Assembly (NCBI GenBank): GCA_016926975.1 | Contig: JAFGNP010000066.1 | Location: 1 to 42,470, forward strand | From: Coriobacteriia bacterium | Lineage (GTDB): Bacteria; Actinomycetota; Coriobacteriia; Anaerosomatales; Anaerosomataceae | DNA: 42,470 nucleotides | Direction: 5' to 3' | Shown: piece after piece, positions 35,773 through 42,438 of the stretch | Numbering within the stretch: the stretch's first letter is position 1 | Layout: each line of letters starts with the position of its first letter | Notes under the pieces: generated by a model | The model's input: the letters and a program-made list of their open reading frames with translations, nothing else | Databases searched by the model: none | Told to the model about the DNA's origin: nothing | Translations under genes and position numbers: made by a program

Positions 35773-36246
35773 ATGATGGCAACATATGAAGGCGACCTGA
35801 TAGGAAGCGGGCTGAAGGTGGGTATATGCGTCAGCCGCTTCAACGAGCTCCTCTCGTCGCGTTTGCTCGGTGGCGCCACCGATGCGCTGACGAGGCACGG
35901 CGTCGACGAACAGGACATCGATGTTGCTTGGGTGCCCGGGGCCTTCGAGATCCCACTGGTAGCGGAGCGATTGGTGCGCACGAACAAGTATGACGTAGTG
36001 CTCGCTCTCGGCGTGGTGATCCGCGGGGGCACGCCTCACTTCGACTACGTCGCGGCGGAAGTGTCCAAGGGTATCGCCAAGGTCTCTCTGGACTCCGGGG
36101 TGCCTGTCATGTTTGGCATCATCACCGCCGATACGATTGAGCAGGCAGTCGAGCGCGCCGGCACCAAGCACGGGAACAAGGGCTGGGACGCGGCACTTGC
36201 CGGTATCGAGACTGCGAAGGTCCTCAAGGGGATCACAGGCGCCTGA
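35773..36246 (+). CDS. ribH: 6,7-dimethyl-8-ribityllumazine synthase
   Basis: Condenses the RibA/RibD pyrimidine and the RibB butanone phosphate into lumazine; normally a 60-subunit or pentameric shell. It is 157 residues with aaaggag upstream. Motifs: [46 protein letters not shown] and [13 protein letters not shown]. Last gene of the riboflavin operon; a hairpin follows directly. Confidence 0.97.
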   Translation: MMATYEGDLIGSGLKVGICVSRFNELLSSRLLGGATDALTRHGVDEQDIDVAWVPGAFEIPLVAERLVRTNKYDVVLALGVVIRGGTPHFDYVAAEVSKGIAKVSLDSGVPVMFGIITADTIEQAVERAGTKHGNKGWDAALAGIETAKVLKGITGA

Positions 36247-36382
36247 GAACAAGAGAACGCCCGGTGTGTCGTCTCCGACCGCCGGGCGTTCCGCTGGGCA
36301 ATCCAGTGGGTTCTCGCCACCCTGTGGCTATCAACCGTGGACGTCCTGTCAATTGCCGCCCGGAGCATCGGCTCCGAGGGGG
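36247..36382 (-). ncRNA. Candidate structured small RNA, minus strand (novel, unassigned)
   Basis: The segment has no credible ORF and is bracketed by a promoter (36417-36389) and a hairpin with a U-rich tail (ending near 36247), predicting an RNA of about 135 nt. From the 5' end it could form CGGAGC-CGAT-GCTCCG, a longer stem GGCAAT with ATTGCC enclosing the self-complementary GGACGTCC and CCAC/GTGG pairings, and finally the terminator hairpin. It runs antisense toward ribH but ends at its stop codon, so it is intergenic. I do not recognise SRP, tmRNA, RNase P or a riboswitch core. Confidence 0.5.
36255..36291. terminator. Bidirectional terminator after ribH and the minus-strand RNA
   Basis: A perfect 10-bp stem (gaacgcccgg at 36255-36264 with ccgggcgttc at 36282-36291) has a 17-base loop. 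On the minus strand it is followed by TCTTGTTCTC, a U-rich tail, whereas the + side has none. It therefore looks better suited to the minus-strand transcript but could serve ribH too. Confidence 0.65.
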
Positions 36383-36388
36383 AAGGTC

Positions 36389-36417
36389 ACCATAGCAGAC
36401 GGAAAGTCGGCCAACAA
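36389..36417 (-). promoter_or_regulatory. Minus-strand promoter of the candidate small RNA
   Basis: TTGTTG (36417-36412), a 17-bp spacer ending in TGC, and TATGGT (36394-36389) form a promoter with both -35 and extended -10 features. The predicted start is at about 36382. No minus-strand gene lies within reach, so its only visible target is the intergenic RNA. Confidence 0.6.
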
Positions 36418-36523
36418 GGGTCAGTGTGTTCGATTCGATGAACGGTAGTACCTGAGCGGTATTCGGCTCGTAAACGGGAGGCTCCGGCCCGCGTTGCGGT
36501 ATGAGCGGCACCTGTGGTGATGC

Positions 36524-36552
36524 TTCACCGGGCCCTGCCTGTCGGGTAAGGT
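36524..36552 (+). promoter_or_regulatory. Candidate promoter of the 36585 gene
   Basis: TTCACC (36524-36529), a 17-bp spacer and TAAGGT (36547-36552) lie 33 bp before the GTG. The 36420-36523 segment upstream holds GC-rich inverted repeats (GGCCCG with CGGGCC around 36486-36535, enclosing GGTGA-TGCT-TCACC) but no gene that I can support. Confidence 0.45.
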
Positions 36553-36584
36553 GTGTGTAGCAGGAGATGGTCTTAGGAGGCAAC

Positions 36585-37277
36585 GTGTCAGACGACCAGC
36601 CGAAGGATGAAGAGCAGAAGTTCGCTGTTCTCGAGGTGTTCGGAGTCAGCCTGGAAGTCAGCAATCCGCGGTTGGCGGAACTGCTCACTATGGAGGCGTC
36701 CGATGCATGGACCACCTATGTCCGAGACATGATTGCTGCTGATCGGCGCGCGATCAGAGAGGCGCTTCCTGATGTCCTGGTCGCCACTCCGACCCCGCAT
36801 TCGGAAGAAGACAACCGCATGCGACTTGAGTTCCGGAAGAGGGCGGATGCTCTCGGCGTGCGACTCGGGTTCGAGGTCGAGTCCAACGGCACGTGGTCTT
36901 CTGCGTATGGAATCGAGATAGTCACTCGGACGATCGAGCGTCCACTCACCGTCGCCGCAGCATCTCACTATGTTGAACAGGTGACTGAGGTGACCGACAA
37001 GCTTCCCGAGACGGGAGCTGTGCTGTACATCGTGTGTGGACAGGAGACAGCGGATGTCTTCAAGGTGGCCATCAGGCAGCGCAAGAAGTACAACCTCATG
37101 CGCACCGTCAGCATCGATAATCTCGAAGAGATCGCAAGCCTAGTGGAATCCGAGGGGCTGGCGCATCGCGATGTGCTGGTCTTGTTGGCGCCGATAGCCG
37201 ACATCGATGTCAGCGAGATGATGTCCGTTCTCCATGCAGGGCTTGCGCCGATGACGCCTCCTCCTCACGAGGACTGA
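36585..37277 (+). CDS. Conserved-looking protein of unknown function
   Basis: A 230-residue soluble, acidic protein from the GTG at 36585 with a strong taggagg site. I do not recognise a family. It has no signal peptide or membrane helix. The C-terminal half alternates hydrophobic strands and helices in a Rossmann-like way (GAVLYIVCGQETADVFKVAI, then DVLVLLAPIADIDV). The middle has a charged stretch with FRKRADALGVRLGFEVE. It has its own probable promoter and lies 4 bp upstream of a PHP phosphatase gene, so the two may be co-transcribed. Codon use looks like its neighbours. Confidence 0.8.
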   Translation: MSDDQPKDEEQKFAVLEVFGVSLEVSNPRLAELLTMEASDAWTTYVRDMIAADRRAIREALPDVLVATPTPHSEEDNRMRLEFRKRADALGVRLGFEVESNGTWSSAYGIEIVTRTIERPLTVAAASHYVEQVTEVTDKLPETGAVLYIVCGQETADVFKVAIRQRKKYNLMRTVSIDNLEEIASLVESEGLAHRDVLVLLAPIADIDVSEMMSVLHAGLAPMTPPPHED

Positions 37278-37281
37278 GGCC

Positions 37282-38103
37282 GTGATCGACCTCCACGTAC
37301 ACACCTGGCGTTGCAGGCACGCCGAGGGCACTGCCGAGGAGTACGTGAAGTCCGCTGCCAAGAGGGGCGTACAGGTCCTGGCGTTCACAGAGCACCTCCC
37401 ACTGTCCGCGGAACTGGCTGCGCGGGTTCCCGGAGCCGAGGGCTACGCGATGCCGCTCGAAGAGCTGCCGGACTATGTCGAGGACGTCCGGCGTGCAGCC
37501 GCGCTCGGCATGGAACTCGGTGTGGATGTGCTGTTGGGCATAGAAGTGGATGCAGTCCCGGCGGGGCTGACGGATGCCGCATCGCTGCTGGGCGCGTATC
37601 CGTTCGACATCGTTCTCGGTGCCGTGCACTTCATCGACGACTGGGCATTCGACGATCCCGAGCACACCGAGCGGTATACGGAATGGTCGATAGACGACCT
37701 CTGGGAGCGGTACTTCTCGGACCTGACAACCGCCGCTCGAACGGGTCTTGTCGATGTGGTGGCGCACATAGACCTCGTAAAGAAGTTCTGCTTTCGGCCA
37801 CACGGGTCTTTGGAGGCGCTCTACTCACGGACTGCCCGCGCGCTGGCCCAGGCGCAGGTGGCCGTCGAGGTTAACACCGCGGGCCTACGGAAGCCGTGCC
37901 GCGAGATCTACCCCTCCCAGCCACTGCTGGCAGCGCTGCGGCATGCTGGCGTCGCCGTTACGATAGGCTCCGATGCACACTGTCCGGAGGAGGTCGGGGC
38001 GGGGATGCCCGAGGCATTAGCGACGTTGCGCGAAGCGGGATACCGGTCCGCACTCGTGTTCCGCAACAGGCAGCCCCAGGAGGTCGGACTGGATGACCTC
38101 TGA
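37282..38103 (+). CDS. PHP-domain phosphoesterase, HisJ/HisK-type histidinol-phosphatase family
   Basis: A 273-residue metal-dependent PHP hydrolase. Metal-binding motifs: DLHVHTWRCRHAEG (residues 3-16), FTEHLPL, DVVAHIDLVKKF and TIGSDAHCPEEVG. This matches the PHP histidinol-phosphatases, which take histidinol phosphate made by HisC; other sugar-phosphate or nucleotide substrates are possible. It follows the unknown gene by 4 bp and overlaps the NIF3 gene by 11 bp. Confidence 0.88.
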   Translation: MIDLHVHTWRCRHAEGTAEEYVKSAAKRGVQVLAFTEHLPLSAELAARVPGAEGYAMPLEELPDYVEDVRRAAALGMELGVDVLLGIEVDAVPAGLTDAASLLGAYPFDIVLGAVHFIDDWAFDDPEHTERYTEWSIDDLWERYFSDLTTAARTGLVDVVAHIDLVKKFCFRPHGSLEALYSRTARALAQAQVAVEVNTAGLRKPCREIYPSQPLLAALRHAGVAVTIGSDAHCPEEVGAGMPEALATLREAGYRSALVFRNRQPQEVGLDDL

Positions 38104-39199
38104 ACGCGCTGAGACTGTCGGGGATCTCGTCGATGCTCTTGAGCGACGGTTCCCTTCGGCGTGGGCCGAAGAGTGGGATCGCGTAGGGCTGATCGCAGGG
38201 GAGCGGCACTCGCCGGTCGAGGGCGTGCTCGTCACCCTTGATGCCACAGCCGAGTCGGTGACGCGCGCTGCCGCGACCGGGGCCCAGGTGTTGGTGACGC
38301 ACCATCCGCCCTATCTCAATGCGCCCGAGGCCGTAGTCTCGGGACCCGGTCCTGCGGGCACGCTTGAAGCCGCACTGAGGCTCGGGGTAGCGGTCGTGTC
38401 GCTGCACACGAACCTCGACCGGGCGCCTGAGGGCGCATCGGCGCTTGCGTCAGCGCTCGGTCTTACGGAGTTGGAACCGGTGGAGCCGGCCTCGGAGCCG
38501 GTTGCGCTGATAGTGACGTACGTACCTCCGGATTCGGTGGAGATGGTCACGAGCGCGATGACGGGTGCCGGTGCTAGCAGGATGATCGCGCCTGGGGACT
38601 GCACGTTCGCCAGGCACGACGTGCGGAATCTCGCGGGGATCACAGATGCGGGCGCACGCAATGGCGCCGGTGAGGTTCGTGTTGAGGTTGTCGCACCACT
38701 GTCGGCGAGTGCGAGCGTCCTTGCAGCTGCGCGTTGTGCCCACCCGGCCCGGAAGGAAGCGGTCATCGCTTGCGAGGGTGTGAGGGCGCGTGGTGTCGCC
38801 CGCCTGGGCAGGGTCTGCAAGTGGCGCGCGGGCGGCGTGCTCTCGGAGTTTGCCGATCACGTATCGGGCACCCTGGGCGGACGATGCCGTGTTTGGGGCG
38901 ATCCAATGGCCTCCATCGGGCGGGTCGCGGTCGTGAACGGGTCCGCCGGTTCGCTGATGCAGTATGCGGTTTCTGCGGCCGATACGTTGATAGCGGGAGA
39001 GGTGCGGTATCATGACGCACTGGCTGCCGCGGCGGCGGGGCTCAAGATAGTCGAGGCCGGTCACGACAGCACCGAGTGGCCGCTTGTCTCGGTGATCGGT
39101 ACCGCTGTTCGGCAGTGTATGGCCGACACGACCGCTGTGACCGTGGAGGCCGCAAGGGCCGGATGGTGGACGACAGGGGATACGCATGTCCGAGGCTGA
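38093..39199 (+). CDS. NIF3/DUF34 family protein with PII-like insertion (YqfO type)
   Basis: A 368-residue protein of the widely conserved NIF3 family (proposed GTP cyclohydrolase I type 2 or metal-trafficking roles; not settled). N-terminal half: EEWDRVGLIAGE, VLVTHHPPYL (metal His pair) and VSLHTNLDRAPEG. A CutA/PII-like insert covers about residues 135-245. The C-terminal half closes the dinuclear metal site with AGEVRYHDALAAA and EAGHDSTEWP. The long inserted form is usual in Gram-positive bacteria. It overlaps the next gene by 14 bp. Confidence 0.9.
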   Translation: MTSERAETVGDLVDALERRFPSAWAEEWDRVGLIAGERHSPVEGVLVTLDATAESVTRAAATGAQVLVTHHPPYLNAPEAVVSGPGPAGTLEAALRLGVAVVSLHTNLDRAPEGASALASALGLTELEPVEPASEPVALIVTYVPPDSVEMVTSAMTGAGASRMIAPGDCTFARHDVRNLAGITDAGARNGAGEVRVEVVAPLSASASVLAAARCAHPARKEAVIACEGVRARGVARLGRVCKWRAGGVLSEFADHVSGTLGGRCRVWGDPMASIGRVAVVNGSAGSLMQYAVSAADTLIAGEVRYHDALAAAAAGLKIVEAGHDSTEWPLVSVIGTAVRQCMADTTAVTVEAARAGWWTTGDTHVRG

Positions 39200-39908
39200 C
39201 AGGCTGATAGCGCTCACAGAGCAGGACCTCGCTATCGCGCGGGCCGAGAAGACCCTCGAGGAACTCCCCGAGAAGCTCGCAGTGCTCCAGTTGCGCAAGC
39301 GTCTGAAGGAGATCGAGACAGTCCGGGATCGAGCGAAGGCCTACTGCCGCAAAGCGGAGAGTATGGTTGCGCGCTCCAACGACGAGGCGTCGGCGGTGCA
39401 GGCGAAGATCGATACCGAGCAGGAGAAGGTCATCTCGGGTGAAGTGACTAATCCGAAGGAACTGCAGAACCTCACGCGCGAGCTGGATGCGCTGAAGCGT
39501 CGCAAGGATGTCATCGAGTTCGAGGAATTGGGACTCATGGAGAAGGCTGAAGTCGGAGCCGCTCAACTGGCGAAGGTTGAGGAGGCGCTTGCCGAGGGGG
39601 CTGCCAAGGAAGCTCAACTGATCGCGGACTTCAAGGCGAAGGGGGGTGAGCTCCAGGCGGACATCGCAAAGATGAAGAAGGCCCGCGAGGGTATCAGAGC
39701 GCACATGTCCGAGAGGACGCTCGCCCGGTACGATTCCCTGAAGGGGTCCAAACACGGCATAGCGGTCGGCGTACTGTCGGACGGTCTGTGCAGCGCTTGC
39801 AGGACGCAGATACCTGCTGCCGAGGCGCAGGCCATCCTGGGAGGACCTGAGATCGCCGAATGCCCGAACTGCAAGCGCATCCTGGTTGTGAGGGCTGACG
39901 GCCAGTGA
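39186..39908 (+). CDS. Coiled-coil protein with C-terminal C4 zinc ribbon
   Basis: A 240-residue protein. Residues 1-170 are mostly charged helices predicted to form a long coiled-coil hairpin (for example KLAVLQLRKRLKEIETVRDR). The C-terminus is a zinc ribbon: LCSACRTQIP and ECPNCKRIL supply four cysteines. This family (zf-RING_7, related to FlgN/CT398-like proteins) commonly sits between NIF3 and RNase H genes, as here. A nucleic-acid or translation-linked role is often proposed but unproven. Confidence 0.88.
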   Translation: MSEADRLIALTEQDLAIARAEKTLEELPEKLAVLQLRKRLKEIETVRDRAKAYCRKAESMVARSNDEASAVQAKIDTEQEKVISGEVTNPKELQNLTRELDALKRRKDVIEFEELGLMEKAEVGAAQLAKVEEALAEGAAKEAQLIADFKAKGGELQADIAKMKKAREGIRAHMSERTLARYDSLKGSKHGIAVGVLSDGLCSACRTQIPAAEAQAILGGPEIAECPNCKRILVVRADGQ

Positions 39909-40372
39909 GTGGCACATGGGTGCTCAACAGCGACGGGGGAGCAAGGGGAAACCCTGGTCCGGGAGGCGCGGGGATTGTGTTGCGCTCGCCCGATGGCGCT
40001 ATCGCCGCCACAGGCGGCGCCTATCTGGGCGAGGTAACGAACAACGTTGCGGAGTACCAGGCCTTGCTGTGGGGACTACGTGCGGCTCGTGCGCTAGGCG
40101 CCAGTAGCCTGGTGGTTAAAGCCGACAGCGAACTGGTGGTCAAGCAGCTCCGTGGCGAGTATCGAGTCAAGAACGCCGGACTCAAGCCTCTGTTCGTCGA
40201 GGCCCAAGGTCTTCTGAGGACATTCGAACGCATCGAGGTCACGCACGTCAGGCGTGAGGAGAACGTCGAGGCGGACGCGTTGGCGAACGAGGCGATGGAC
40301 GGCAGGTGTACGGTAGGCGACGCTCCCGAGCCACCCGCGTCCGTGCCGCATCGATCGACGCTGTTCGACTAG
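39905..40372 (+). CDS. Ribonuclease HI family protein
   Basis: Cleaves RNA in RNA-DNA hybrids. It is 155 residues from the GTG overlapping the zinc-ribbon gene stop. The catalytic D-E-D-D set is visible: Asp10 (NSDGGARGNPG), Glu50 (NNVAEYQAL), Asp74 (KADSELVV) and Asp124 (ADALANEA). It lacks the basic protrusion of E. coli RnhA, as in the archaeal/Gram-positive short type. The coupled order NIF3, zinc ribbon, RNase H is a recurring module. Confidence 0.93.
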   Translation: MSGTWVLNSDGGARGNPGPGGAGIVLRSPDGAIAATGGAYLGEVTNNVAEYQALLWGLRAARALGASSLVVKADSELVVKQLRGEYRVKNAGLKPLFVEAQGLLRTFERIEVTHVRREENVEADALANEAMDGRCTVGDAPEPPASVPHRSTLFD

Positions 40373-40383
40373 GAGGCGTTGAG

Positions 40384-40749
40384 ATGTACGAACTGAGCAT
40401 ACGCGGGCACTTCGATGCCGCCCATGCGCTTCACGGGTATCCGGGCGAATGCGCCGGCCTCCACGGTCATACATGGGATATCGAGGTCGCTGTGCGCGGG
40501 GAGAGTCTGGATGATGTCGGGATCGTGTACGACTTCAAGAGACTGAAGGCCGATCTCGAGGCGGTTGTGGCGCCTCTGGACCACGCCTATCTCAACGAGG
40601 TGCCGCCGTTCGATGTGACCAATCCGACGGCGGAGAACCTCGCGAAGTACATCTACAACACCCTCACGGAAGAAATCGGCGGCAAGATCACAGTGACGGA
40701 AGTGTCGGTGTGGGAGTCTCCCGTTGCCAGGATCACGTACAGGCCCTGA
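40384..40749 (+). CDS. queD: 6-carboxy-5,6,7,8-tetrahydropterin synthase QueD
   Basis: Converts 7,8-dihydroneopterin triphosphate to carboxytetrahydropterin on the queuosine pathway. The ATG at 40384 with taggagg upstream gives 121 residues. Zinc ligands: His14 (FDAAHAL) and His27/His29 in LHGHTW; the catalytic Cys23 has the CX3H spacing (CAGLHGH) of QueD rather than eukaryotic PTPS. LDHAYLNE, PTAENLAKYI and VWESP are further signatures. No other que genes are in the window. Confidence 0.93.
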   Translation: MYELSIRGHFDAAHALHGYPGECAGLHGHTWDIEVAVRGESLDDVGIVYDFKRLKADLEAVVAPLDHAYLNEVPPFDVTNPTAENLAKYIYNTLTEEIGGKITVTEVSVWESPVARITYRP

Positions 40750-40823
40750 CGACAGGACGCGGCTCTTCGTGGCGTGAGGGCCGTGAAGCGGACCTCTTCG
40801 CGATACGGTCTTGGAATACAGGT

Positions 40824-40992
40824 GTCCCGAGAAACCCGACCTGCGTGATCCCGATCCCCAGACTTCCCATTTCTTACTCTAGGAATCCCCGACGGTACCG
40901 GCCTGCTTTCGCTTGCCCTTCCCGGGAGAATCCCATCGAGCAGCTACTGGTACGCTGGCTCTCAGGTTCCGCTCGGCCCGACTTCTCGGGAC
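40824..40992 (-). ncRNA. Candidate 169-nt structured RNA, minus strand, closed by a 10-bp terminal stem (novel, unassigned)
   Basis: Read on the minus strand, the segment starts GTCCCGAGAA (40992-40983) and ends TTCTCGGGAC (40833-40824), a perfect 10-bp closing stem. A promoter at 41027-40999 predicts a start at about base 40992, exactly the first base of that stem. Inside, CGAGCGG (40975-40969) can pair with CTGCTCG (40943-40937), and a GC-GAAA-GC tetraloop hairpin flanked by GGC/GCC lies near 40917-40900. Purine-rich single-stranded stretches (AGAGTAAGAAATGGGAAG) are on this strand, as in real RNAs. Size and end-pairing recall 6S RNA, but I cannot match a family core. No ORF in either direction looks coding. 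Confidence 0.55.
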
Positions 40993-40998
40993 TACCTC

Positions 40999-41027
40999 AC
41001 TCTAGGAGACCTGTCGTGGAGGGTCAA
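40999..41027 (-). promoter_or_regulatory. Minus-strand promoter of the 169-nt candidate RNA
   Basis: TTGACC (41027-41022), a 17-bp spacer and TAGAGT (41004-40999) make a strong sigma-70-type promoter. The expected start, 7 bp downstream, is G40992, the first base of the terminal stem. The next minus-strand ORFs are only shadows of queD and rnh, so the RNA is the plausible product. Confidence 0.65.
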
Positions 41028-41241
41028 GCGGGTTCGAGCGATTGGTCGTACAAGATGACGAAAGGCGAGGCTGGCGGGACGTACGGGTCCAGGTGCGGTC
41101 CATCCGGCGCGGTAGGTAGGAGCTCCGGGACGAACGGGTCGGTATCCCTGGATGGGTTAGTATGGGCGAAGAGCGTAGCCGCATAGTCTCGCAATGACCT
41201 GGTTGCTCGAAAGCGATGTCCCGTGCCGAAAGGAATCTCTC
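41028..41241. other. Intergenic region upstream of the DtxR-family gene
   Basis: About 210 bp between the minus-strand promoter and the regulator start. TAGTAT (41158-41163) is a possible -10 for the regulator, but no matching -35 is seen. I see no clear DtxR-type 19-bp operator, riboswitch or ORF. A plus-strand frame runs through 40710-41186 but its composition is not protein-like. Confidence 0.5.
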
Positions 41242-41892
41242 ATGCCGAGTGCGATCCTCGAAGAGTACCTTGAGGCTATCTACAAGCAAGCCCAGCACGG
41301 CGAAGTAAGGCCCGGGCACCTTGCGGAGGCGATCGGCGTCTCGGCTCCGACGGTGACAGCGACACTCGGCAGGCTGCAGTCTGCAGGTCTTGTGGATCGA
41401 GGGCAGAGGGGGAGTGTCGTCCTGACGTCAGAGGGCCGGCAGGCAGCGTTGGACATCATCAGGAGGCACAGATTGGCCGAGCGCTTCCTTGTGGATGTTC
41501 TCGGCCTGCCGTGGTCCGAAGTCCATGAAGAGGCCTGTCAGCTGGAACACGCCCTGTCTCCACGAGTTCAGCAGGCTCTCGAGGAGTTCATGGAGAATCC
41601 GCGGGTCTGTCCTCACGGACACCCGATTCCATCCGCTGATGGTTCCGTTGCCGAGTGTGTCGGAGCGCCTTTGTGTGAGTATGGAACGGGGGATGTCGTG
41701 GAGATCCTGCGGATCGAGGACGAGACAGAGGAGCTGCTCTCGTATCTGTCTTCTATCGGCATGTTCCCGGGAGTCCGTGTTCGGGTCTGCGATGTAGCGC
41801 CGTTCGATGGGCCACTGCTGGTGGAGGTCGGTGAGCTCCGCTACCCGGTGGGTCGGGATGTGGCGGAGAAGATCGTGGTAACCAGCAGCTAA
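41242..41892 (+). CDS. DtxR/MntR-family metal-dependent transcriptional repressor with FeoA/SH3 domain
   Basis: A 216-residue metal-sensing repressor from the ATG at 41242 with aaagga upstream. An N-terminal winged helix (residues 1-60, LAEAIGVSAPTVTATLGRL) is followed by a dimerisation and metal domain with His76, Glu80, His95, Cys99, Glu102 and His103. These align with DtxR His79, Glu83, His98, Cys102, Glu105 and His106. CPHGHPIP follows, then a FeoA-like SH3 domain from about residue 140. The N-terminal EEYLE instead matches the MntR Asp8/Glu11 positions (Glu8/Glu11) rather than DtxR Met10. So iron versus manganese specificity is ambiguous. Confidence 0.92.
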   Translation: MPSAILEEYLEAIYKQAQHGEVRPGHLAEAIGVSAPTVTATLGRLQSAGLVDRGQRGSVVLTSEGRQAALDIIRRHRLAERFLVDVLGLPWSEVHEEACQLEHALSPRVQQALEEFMENPRVCPHGHPIPSADGSVAECVGAPLCEYGTGDVVEILRIEDETEELLSYLSSIGMFPGVRVRVCDVAPFDGPLLVEVGELRYPVGRDVAEKIVVTSS

Positions 41893-41918
41893 CAGTCACG
41901 ATCCTGCAGAGAAGCGTC

Positions 41919-41947
41919 TTGTATATCGAACATACGTTCGATATACT
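41919..41947 (+). promoter_or_regulatory. SOS promoter with LexA box embedded in the spacer
   Basis: TTGTAT (41919-41924), a 17-bp spacer and TATACT (41942-41947) form a promoter. The spacer contains CGAACATACGTTCG, an exact match to the Gram-positive LexA (DinR) box CGAACNNNNGTTCG, inside a longer palindrome with perfect 10-bp arms (41922-41931 and 41936-41945). Bound LexA would cover both promoter elements, so the downstream genes should be strongly SOS-regulated. Confidence 0.92.
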
Positions 41948-41954
41948 GAGTTCG

Positions 41955-41990
41955 CCGGGTGTGGACCCCTGAAGCTCCTTCCACGCCCGG
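41955..41990 (+). other. Hairpin in the 5' leader of the SOS transcript
   Basis: An 11-bp stem with one G-T pair (ccgggtgtgga at 41955-41965 with tccacgcccgg at 41980-41990) has a 14-base loop. It lies at the very start of the predicted transcript (start about 41954) and ends 24 bp before the ATG, leaving the aaagga site free. It may stabilise the mRNA 5' end. Confidence 0.5.
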
Positions 41991-42014
41991 TCACACTCTC
42001 AAAGGACGTCTTCT

Positions 42015-42431
42015 ATGGGCCGAAACCGCGCTATAAGATCGTTCGATCCGCACAGAGCAGGTCACCCTCTGGATCTGTTCACCGCCACCGATACACGGTT
42101 GCCGGTCATAGTGGAGCTTCTCAAGAGTCCATGGATCTCCAGAGCCTCCGAGCTCATGCAGCCGACCTCAGGACTTGCCGGTAAGCTTTGCGAACGCGCG
42201 ATCGAGGTCACCTGGGACGGAGTGCGTAGTGCGCCACGCGACTTCACGCTAGAGGGGCGCCGGTATGTGATAGACGCAGTCATCCAGGCCTGGGCGGTCG
42301 AGCGCGCGTGGTGGGATCCGCGTAAGCGTCTGAGTCGCCGTTGTTATCGCGTGCTCACCAGGGGCGGCCTCTACGACCTCGCATACGACCGAATCAATGA
42401 TCGCTGGCTGCTCACAGGCATCGTAGATTAG
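42015..42431 (+). CDS. DUF6504-like protein, SOS-regulated
   Basis: A 138-residue protein from an ATG with aaagga upstream. The C-terminal half (CYRVLTRGGLYDLAYDRIND followed by WLLTGIVD) resembles the small domain annotated as DUF6504, found in actinobacteria beside imuB/dnaE2 mutagenesis genes. The N-terminal half (SFDPHRAGHPLDLF, then a helical stretch) is not recognised. It is the first gene behind the LexA-box promoter and 7 bp before a dnaE start, so a role in or beside SOS translesion synthesis is inferred. No catalytic motif is visible. Confidence 0.75.
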   Translation: MGRNRAIRSFDPHRAGHPLDLFTATDTRLPVIVELLKSPWISRASELMQPTSGLAGKLCERAIEVTWDGVRSAPRDFTLEGRRYVIDAVIQAWAVERAWWDPRKRLSRRCYRVLTRGGLYDLAYDRINDRWLLTGIVD

Positions 42432-42438
42432 CGCCGCT

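Noticed and set aside
36340-36351. Perfect TTGACA on the minus strand as a second promoter
   Set aside because: No acceptable -10 at 16-18 bp (nearest is TAGCCA); it lies inside the predicted small RNA.
36420-36540. SRP (4.5S) RNA in the GC-rich inverted repeats upstream of 36585
   Set aside because: The invariant GGAAG...GCAGC loop sequence of SRP RNA is absent on both strands.
40824-40992. MITE or small mobile element because of the terminal inverted repeat
   Set aside because: No flanking target-site duplication, only one copy in the window, and the promoter start fits the repeat end too precisely; RNA is the better reading.
40710-41186. Plus-strand 158-codon ORF between queD and the DtxR-family gene
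   Set aside because: Starts inside queD, has no ribosome site, protein composition is rich in Arg/Ser/Pro with no fold-like pattern, and it lies over the predicted minus-strand RNA.
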